Part shown: one piece after another, positions 57,627 to 64,000 of the stretch
Layout of the letters: each line of letters opens with the position of its first letter
How positions within the stretch are numbered: position 1 is the stretch's first letter
Source of the DNA: Myrmaecium sp. VS I D KN 1
Lineage: Eukaryota > Ascomycota > Dothideomycetes > Valsariales > Valsariaceae
Reading direction: 5' to 3'
DNA: 64,000 bases
Assembly: GCA_019775845.1 (NCBI GenBank)
Contig: JADQAV010000002.1
Span: 1,612,001 to 1,676,000, forward strand
Made by a program: the position numbers and the translations under genes
The notes under the pieces: model-generated
The model's database searches: none
The model's input: only the letters and a program-made list of their open reading frames with translations
Told to the model about the DNA's origin: nothing

Positions 57627-58631
57627 ATGCCAATCCGCAACCCTTTCCGCCGTATCGGTGGCGGTGCCGATGTCCAGGATGAAAGCCGCTCCCGTAGTGA
57701 CCGGGGGTTCGAGAATACAGCCGTCACGGGCTCGCGTCCCGTAGATGTCAAGGAGCCCGCGGAGTACAAACTGAGTGGTATGTGCAGTTCCGCCATCCCT
57801 GACTGCAACTGGCTTTGTTCTCTTCCATCCCCAAGTTCACGTCACACAATGCTCACGCCATATTCTACTAGAAATCAATGACAGCGGGGTCTATCTCCCT
57901 GTACGTCTTCTTCCGTCCATCAGGATCCAAGAGGAAACACCGTTCCGTTGCGGTTCTAGGCTTCTAATCCTTCGAACAGCCTTCTCCTCCCGAAAAACCT
58001 TCCTTTTGGCATTCCCGCTCGAACAACTCAACCTCCTCTAACCACCGTTCCCTACTCAATGAGAACGAACCATTCAGCATCTCCCGCGAAAGTTTTGATA
58101 GCTACCGTCGCTCCTTTGTATGGCAAAGTGGCACCCTGCTCGCTTTCCCCGCCGCACCGGCTAACGCCTATTGCGTAGGACATCTCCGCTCGATCTCCTA
58201 TTCCTGACACACGCCAATCCTTTGACGTTCATACCCGCTCAAGGGCAAGCATGGACACATATGCTCGTCCTGGCAGACAGTCATTAGATATCTACAGCCG
58301 CCCTCGTGGCGCCCCAACTAATCAGCCGTCGGGTCGCGCCTCGCTCAACATCCCTCGACCATTCCACGGCAGCTCTGGTAGCAATGGCAATACCCCTACT
58401 TCTCCAGGGACGCCGACAGTGGATGAGAGTTTTGAGGATGTTGGTTTGGATGAGGAGCCGAAGCCGCAGCAGAAGAAGAAAGGGCTCCTTGCGAGGCTAG
58501 GTGTAGATGGTGATGATAGAGATGGACACGGTTTCCATTTTGGAGTGGGTGGTGGCAGGAAAAGAGGAGGCAGTGGTCAGGGAAACGAGCTCAGGAGTAT
58601 GCCGGCTCAACAAGAGATCGAGTCCCGTTAA
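57627..58631 (+). CDS. Ser/Arg/Pro-rich protein of unknown function
   Basis: Four exons, 57627..57777, 57872..57900 (29 nt), 57980..58117 and 58179..58631, give 256 residues; all four join in frame with good donors (GTATGT, GTACGT, GTATGG). I do not recognise the family. The N-terminus is MPIRNPFRRIGG; a short motif INDSGVYLPPSPPEKPSFWH spans exons 2-3 and looks conserved because it is less degenerate than the rest. Further on are repeated Arg-Gln-Ser-(Leu/Phe)-Asp phrases (RQSFDVH, RQSLDIYSR), suggesting phosphosites, and a C-terminal Lys patch before GLLARLGVDGDD. No membrane segment or catalytic motif is seen; it is probably disordered and cytoplasmic. Confidence 0.75.
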
Positions 58632-59210
58632 CGCATACCCCCAAGGTTACTGCTCCATTATTTTCTAAGAGCCTCCGGAGAGTGCAAGATGGCTGGTCCA
58701 CGCGGAATTGGTAGACGGATTTAGGCGTTGCTGGACTTGGGTATTGATCACCGGGAGTACCTCAGCTGTGGTCAAGGTTTGCCTAGGGTGGCATATTCTA
58801 TGACGTTTAGTCTGGGTCATAAGTTATTGGCTTTCGTCCGCTTTAACGTAATGTATACATATATATTATAGTTATATCAATCGAGGAATTGATTTGTAGA
58901 CTCACAGTGCTGCTGAGAAAATGGAGGCTCGGTTTAGATCATGAAGTGCCCGCCGCCATATCTGTACTGCGAACTGCACGAAGGCTACTACTCTGTAGCT
59001 ATATGTATGCCTCAGGCTTGAAGATGCAGGTCCCCGGTCCAAGCTCTACCTTAAAAGTTGTGCCGGATTTTTTACCTCACCGCCTTCACATTTTCTGGCT
59101 GCAACCCCAAAAAACCCTTCCGAGTACACAGGATACCTACTTCGTCGGCGACCTCGCAAATTTCCCTGCTGCCATCGCTCCACAGACAATCGAAGCACGG
59201 AAAGGAAAGG
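58632..59210. other. Intergenic region
   Basis: This is the 3' flank of the preceding gene and the promoter of PUF6. No gene is seen. Confidence 0.6.
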
Positions 59211-61510
59211 ATGGCCGGCATCAAACGCAAGCAAGACGTCGCTTCTACGGGCGCACCGGCGTCTGGGAAATCCGCCTCGAAAAAGCTCAGGTCCTCTTCC
59301 GATGCAGCTACACCAAAATTCAAGACAGAGAAGCACTACAAGGAAGGGAAAAGCAAGCACGCCGGGAAGACATCAGCGCAAGAGAAACCCAAGAAACGGG
59401 AACCGGTGTCCGAAGATAGCGATATAAGCGAAGAGGAGCATGAGTCCGATGAGTACGCGGCTGCGGAAGGAAAGTTCCAGACGGACAGAACCAACGGCGT
59501 TGATCATGGGCAAGACACCGGGAAGGAGGGTGAGTGGCCTTTCTTAGTCTTTGCTTCACCTTCTCTGCGGCAGAGGCTCCCGTACATAGGCCCATGCTAA
59601 TATACAATTTACTGTAGGTTTGAATGAAGCTAGCACTACCACGTCAGCGTCTTCGAAGGAGGCACATGCGAAACAACGTAAACTCGCCAAAGAGCGCAAA
59701 GCTGCGAAGCCGAATGCGGATATCATTGCGCGATCCAAGAAGTTGTGGGAGCGACTGCGCCTCAAGAGCCATGTCCCCAAAGACGAAAGGAAGGCGTTGG
59801 TGACGGAACTCTTCGAGATCATCACCGGAAGGGTGAAGGATTTCGTGTTCAAGCACGATAGCGTCAGAGTCATCCAGTGTGCGCTCAAGTACGCCAATCC
59901 GGATCAGAGAAAGGCTATTGCGGAGGAGTTGAGAGGAGAGTATAGAGCACTCGCTGAGAGTCGATACGCCAAGTTTTTGATTGGAAAGATCTTGGTGGAG
60001 GGGTAAGTTGCCGTCTATATTTCCAAATGCCTTTCTTCCTAGGCTGGGCTGTAGCTGTCAAGTTATTATTGATTGCTAACTTATCTTGCGTAGCGATTCA
60101 CACATTCGCTCGATGGTAGTCTCGGAGTTCAGCGGGCACGTGAAGCGTCTTATCAACCACCCCGAAGCCTCTTGGATTCTTGATGACACTTACCGAGGTG
60201 TTATGACAAGCTCACAGAAGGCCAGCCTGCTGCGTGAGTGGTATGGTCCTGAGTTTGCGCTTTTCAAGAACGCAAACGCGACGCAGGAAGCGCCTGTTAC
60301 GGCTGATCTGCGCGAGATCCTGCAACAATCACCGGAGAAGCGCAAGCCCATCCTCGAGCATCTACACCGTCTCATCAATCAGCTTGTCCAAAAGAAGGCT
60401 ACCGGTTTCACTATGCTTCATGATGCCATGCTACAATATTACTTGGCTCTGACTCCCGGTTCTGCCGAAGCTAACGAGTTCCTCGAGCTGTTGAAATCCG
60501 ACGAGGATCACAACCTTCTCCACAATCTCGCCTTTACAAAATCCGGGGCTAGGGTTGTTGCTCTTGCCCTGGCTTATTCAGGGGCTAAGGATCGCAAACA
60601 CATCCTCAAGGCTTACAAAGACCTCGTGGAACAGTGTGCGTTCGATCCGAATGCCTCTGTGGTACTCCTAGCGGCATGCGAAGTTATAGATGATACGGTG
60701 CTCACCGGAAAGTCCATCTTCCCCGAACTCCTGGGTAAGGAGGGCAACGATGAGGCGCAGCAAAACAAGATTCTAGATCTCGCAAACCACCTTATTGCTC
60801 GCTCGCTGCCGCTATTCCTCTTCTCCGGAGGTCAAACCAAGTATCTCTCCGTCTACCAGAAGGGGGTGCTGGAGGAAGTTCACAGTATCCGTGAGACTAC
60901 CTCCAAAAAGGATTCAAACGTTCGGCGGGTCGAATTGGTAAAATCGGCAACGGCCCCTGTGCTCGCTACGATCGCTGCCCGGGCGCCCGATTTTGCGAGC
61001 ACAAGTTTTGGATGCCAGTTCATAACCGAGGCGCTCTTGGGTAGTGTTGGGGACAAGTCTGCAGCGGTGAACGCTGTTGCCGAGCTAGCCAAAGGCGATC
61101 CTAAGGAGGAAAGTCACATTGCGCAATCTGCGGCGGGTGGCCGAATGCTGAAGGCATTGGCAGCCGGCGGTCGTTTCGATCCGGAAAAGAAGGAGGTGGT
61201 GCTAGCAGACCCCAGAGTCGGGTTTGCTGGGGTCCTGTACAAGGCCATTCATGATCATTTGATCGACTGGGCCACCGGGACAAGTAGCTTCGTCGTTGTG
61301 GGCTTGACGGAGAGTGGCGATCTAGATGAGAAGAGCAAGGCGGAATTGTTGCGGAAGCTACGAAGGGGAAAGAAGGAGTTGGCGAAGGCGGCCGGCCCGC
61401 CAGCTGAAGAGAAGGGAGCCGTGCAAGGGGAGAAAAAGAGCAAGAAGGAATCGAATGGGGAGGGGAGGAAAGGCAACGTGGGCGCGAGGCTGCTCTTGGA
61501 AAAGTTGTGA
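59211..61510 (+). CDS. PUF6: PUF6-family Pumilio/penguin RNA-binding protein
   Basis: Three exons, 59211..59529, 59618..60002 and 60094..61510, give 706 residues. The N-terminal 130 residues are Lys/Ser/Glu-rich with nuclear-signal-like basic groups. From about 150 is the PUF6/CPL region: KLWERLRLKSHVPKDERKAL, FEIITGRVKDFVFKHDSVRV, KYANPDQRKAIAEELRGEYR, and RYAKFLIGKILVEGDSHIRS across the second splice. Further repeats end with TSFGCQFITEALLGSVGD, and a Lys/Glu tail follows. Yeast Puf6 acts in 60S ribosome biogenesis and represses ASH1 mRNA; human PUM3 is similar. Introns of 88 and 91 nt have good splice sites. Confidence 0.93.
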
Positions 61511-61827
61511 GTGCTGCAGTGCCGAGGAAGAATGGCCATGTCCTTGAACCGCGAGGCTGTGGGCATCGTGGTTCAGAGTTGTTGTGTGCACGGAGTTGTA
61601 ATTCACGGTCATCGTTTCGCGAATCTATTGTATGTTTTGATGGGCAGGCAGGTTGAAGAAAGCCGCTGTGCGCATGTGGATATGCCATGTTGTCTTACGT
61701 ATGCGATCTGCGTTCGCTTCCTTTATGTTCTCTTCACATCCTCATCTTCATTGAGGTGCTGCGTTGATGGTCGTGAATCTCCGCTCGGAGGTGTTGAGCA
61801 CCTCCTTGTTCTTCGGTACCTGAAACG
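61511..61827. other. Short intergenic region
   Basis: This is the 3' flank of PUF6. No gene is seen. Confidence 0.55.
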
Positions 61828-62304
61828 TTACGTAAGGCGAGGACGTGGAGGAATCGCGGTGTGAGTACGCGAGTAAGGCGGCCACACAGCCTTTTTACAT
61901 ACAATCGCCGAGCAATCCCGATCCCTCAATCCTTCGGGCCTGCGCAAGTGCTCCCACGCTTCCTCCCAATCTCCACGCTCTCTCCGCACCGCCCCCTCCA
62001 TGATCCGGGCAAGGAATCCTGATTCCTGCGGCTTCACCGCTGCGACGGTATGGCTCTCCGCCGCCAGCACCTCGCTCACATCTCCGGCGGTGCACTTTCG
62101 GCACATCGTCAGCAACCTGACGTGAAGATGTTCTCTCCGTCAACCTCTGCCACATTGCCAGTGCAGTACTGATGCTGCCATTAGGCGCGGGGAACCCAGC
62201 AGCTCCCATCTCATGGCAGGGCAGCGCAAGGCGGAGTGATGGCGCACAAAAGAGGCGGGCATACCCTACGATAGGGCTTCGTGAACGGTCACTGCCTCCG
62301 CCAT
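61828..62304 (-). CDS. Possible small two-exon gene, unknown function
   Basis: A candidate model has exons 62304..62270 and 62134..61828, giving 113 residues. It starts MAEAVTVHEALS and continues EHLHVRLLTMCRKCTAGDVS, then VKPQESGFLARIMEGAVRRE, GDWEEAWEHLRRPEGL. The second exon reads like real protein: amphipathic, with Trp and paired charges, and no low complexity. Support is only moderate, because the donor (GTAGGG) and acceptor (GGAG) are weak and I recognise no family. The CRKC pair could be a partial metal site. It could instead be part of a longer gene or a chance ORF. Confidence 0.35.
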
Positions 62305-62926
62305 CGTCGTCCTGGCTCCTTTCGCAACGCATCACCTTTCGAACGCTTGGGCACCCTCGCCTACCCATCTCCCACTCACTCCCGTCCGCTATTGGTCAAG
62401 GCCGCTTCTACCGCGCTACTGCCAGCTCGTCGGACCTTTCAGACCCGCCCTGAGGCTGAGACCAAGTTGGTACAGAGAGTCTGCAGGCAAGCCCCCGCAA
62501 AAGCGGGAATGGCACCTCAGCATTTCGTGATCGCTGTTTCTATTATTGTTACAAAGGCTCTGTCGCGGGCTTGGGGTTCTGTGCTGCCTTGCACTGGAGG
62601 ATCGTTCATGGGATGCGATGTTTTGGTGCACTTCCTATATCACCCACGGGGTTACCGCAGGTCGTCTCTGTTCCTTCACCATACTCCACACCCGGTTCCC
62701 TAAATCCTGCTGAGGACTCACTACATGTTCTCGCGAGTCCAGAAAACTTCTTCTTTGGTCTCTTGACTTCTGTACTCTTTCACCTCCGTTCCATTTTCAG
62801 CTCCCTAGACCTGTCGCAACTGCTGCCACTTAGCTCGCCAAATCACAGCAGAGCCAGCGGACCTCACTATCTAGAAATCATACCGCTCCCCTTTCTCTTG
62901 AGCCGGTCTTCCCACCGAACGCGACT
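62305..62926. other. Intergenic region
   Basis: This is the promoter side of the membrane-protein gene at 62.9 kb. No convincing gene is seen. Confidence 0.5.
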
Positions 62927-63730
62927 ATGGCACCCGCCCCCACTGCCACGGACGACAGCTCGGCAAGCAAGACCACGGAGACTGCTGCCGCCACGACCTC
63001 AGCAGCAGCCGGCATGTCTACCAGAACGGCGACTATAGTCGGGGCTACGATATTCGGCGTATTCCTCCTCATCTGCGTTTTGAGCGTGTGTCTTTGGTGG
63101 CTTCACCGGCGCCGCCAGGCATTGAAAAGCCCGCATTACGCGCACCTCTTCAATCCTGCCCAGGGCGATGGCGAATCCGGTTCGGATGCAGAAGTGGCGG
63201 CAAAGAGAAATAGCCGGCAAAGCTTACAGGCGTATAACCCGTTCAAAGACCCCTTCGGGGGAAAGCGAGCAAGTACCGGGAGCTTGACCAACCAGAAAGG
63301 GGCGCTGTTAAGCCCAGAGCTAGAGGAGAGGGAGAAGTTCATGTACACCCGCGAGGCCAAGAGCATGACACTCTATATCCCGGAGGAGCCGGAGGAAGAA
63401 GTCAGACCGGAAAACCCGAGAAGGCACAGTAGCAACCTGAACCTTATCCCCGTCACTGTGGAACCACCCAGTCCAGTGCAGCTGCGAGAAGGAGCGACGG
63501 GGACGCAGCCCCACGAATTCGAGAGAGATCTGCCACTCTTCTCCGGCACCGGCAGGCCTGGACCGAGAAGCAGTCTCTCCAGCGAAGAAGCTGGTCTGGC
63601 GGGGAGGAAGAGGAGCCATAGCGGCAACTGGGTCGGCGAGAGATACTATAGCCGTTCCAGGGCGAGCTCGGGAGGCAGTATCGAGGTTCGAACTGAGTTC
63701 AGTGTGGTACATGAAGGGCCAGGCCTTTAG
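62927..63730 (+). CDS. Single-pass membrane protein with Ser/Thr/Ala-rich N-terminus
   Basis: A single exon encodes 267 residues. Residues 1-33 are Ala/Thr/Ser-rich and probably extracellular. One strong transmembrane helix lies at about 35-58 (IVGATIFGVFLLICVLSVCL), followed by a WWLHRRRQ stop-transfer cluster. The cytoplasmic tail of about 200 residues is rich in Ser, Arg, Glu and Pro (YNPFKDPFGGKRASTGSL, PVTVEPPSPVQLRE) and looks disordered and phosphorylatable. The architecture is like fungal wall-stress sensors of the Mid2/Wsc kind, but there is no signal peptide and no WSC or Cys-rich domain, so this is only a topological resemblance. A missed upstream exon could supply a signal peptide. 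The family is not recognised. Confidence 0.7.
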   Translation: MAPAPTATDDSSASKTTETAAATTSAAAGMSTRTATIVGATIFGVFLLICVLSVCLWWLHRRRQALKSPHYAHLFNPAQGDGESGSDAEVAAKRNSRQSLQAYNPFKDPFGGKRASTGSLTNQKGALLSPELEEREKFMYTREAKSMTLYIPEEPEEEVRPENPRRHSSNLNLIPVTVEPPSPVQLREGATGTQPHEFERDLPLFSGTGRPGPRSSLSSEEAGLAGRKRSHSGNWVGERYYSRSRASSGGSIEVRTEFSVVHEGPGL

Positions 63731-64000
63731 GAGAAAAACATCGTTCCGAAGAGAAGCGGTCGAGGAAGAGGAAGCGGTCGGCAGGCGCTCCATTATGCTT
63801 CAGCATGCAAAAACATCTGGTATCACCCCTTTCGTCTTGAATATCTGGTGGATCTCCGCGGTGGTTGACCTTAGCGCTGGCAGCATTTCGGGTAGCGGGA
63901 AACTCCCTTCTTGTATTTTATGACGATTATTCGGAAGACTCTTTCATGACGCATACGTACTGTAGTACATGGTAGATCTGCTGATGTCCGCGCAGCCGCG

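Overview
This 64 kb window is nuclear DNA of a filamentous ascomycete (Pezizomycotina). Genes carry short GT-AG introns (about 50-160 nt) with CTAAC/CTGAC-type branch sites. The content is typical of such fungi: Zn2Cys6 and C2H2 regulators with fungal transcription-factor domains, a PL4 rhamnogalacturonan lyase, a STRIPAK-type MOB3, ARV1 and V-ATPase subunit e. Two augmin subunits (HAUS6- and HAUS3-like) argue against a yeast. The class cannot be fixed from sequence alone. Joining exons across frames gives 22 well-supported gene models and one weak one. There are no rRNA genes, convincing tRNAs, CRISPR arrays or intact mobile elements.

Layout. 0-5 kb: a partial CoA-binding protein and an Arg/Ser-rich (probably DUF8035) protein, then 2.4 kb of intergenic DNA full of GGTAC/TACC palindromes. 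5.5-10.4 kb: one four-exon gene for a secreted protein of about 1,572 residues with a Cys-containing head, Ser/Thr-rich segments, an Asn/Gln repeat tract and a Ser/Ala-rich tail. 10.9-28.6 kb is housekeeping: an EXPERA membrane protein, HAUS6, an HD-domain 5'-nucleotidase, a CHIP-type U-box ligase, VMA9, ARV1, HAUS3, thymidylate synthase, the zinc metallochaperone ZNG1 and MOB3. 30.7-41.5 kb: a C2H2/fungal_trans regulator, a 1,178-residue protein I do not recognise, and a Zn2Cys6 regulator. 41.8-53.6 kb has a carbohydrate theme: a PL4 lyase, a processive GT2 glycosyltransferase and a nucleotide-sugar dehydrogenase, the last two head-to-head across 3.65 kb. 55.5-64 kb: a UBE2S-like E2, two unrecognised proteins, PUF6 and a possible small gene.

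The most interesting candidate system is the GT2/nucleotide-sugar dehydrogenase pair. It resembles the logic of bacterial capsule loci, with a membrane synthase beside the enzyme making its uronic-acid donor. The dehydrogenase has the GGHCIP signature of HexNAc 6-dehydrogenases, suggesting a surface polymer containing an aminouronic acid. Other points of note are the giant repeat protein, a 12-nt micro-exon next to a GC-AG intron in ZNG1, three genes with first coding exons of 3, 9 and 11 nt, and the proximity of two augmin genes. Two short N-gaps abut G/C homopolymers and are assembly artefacts.
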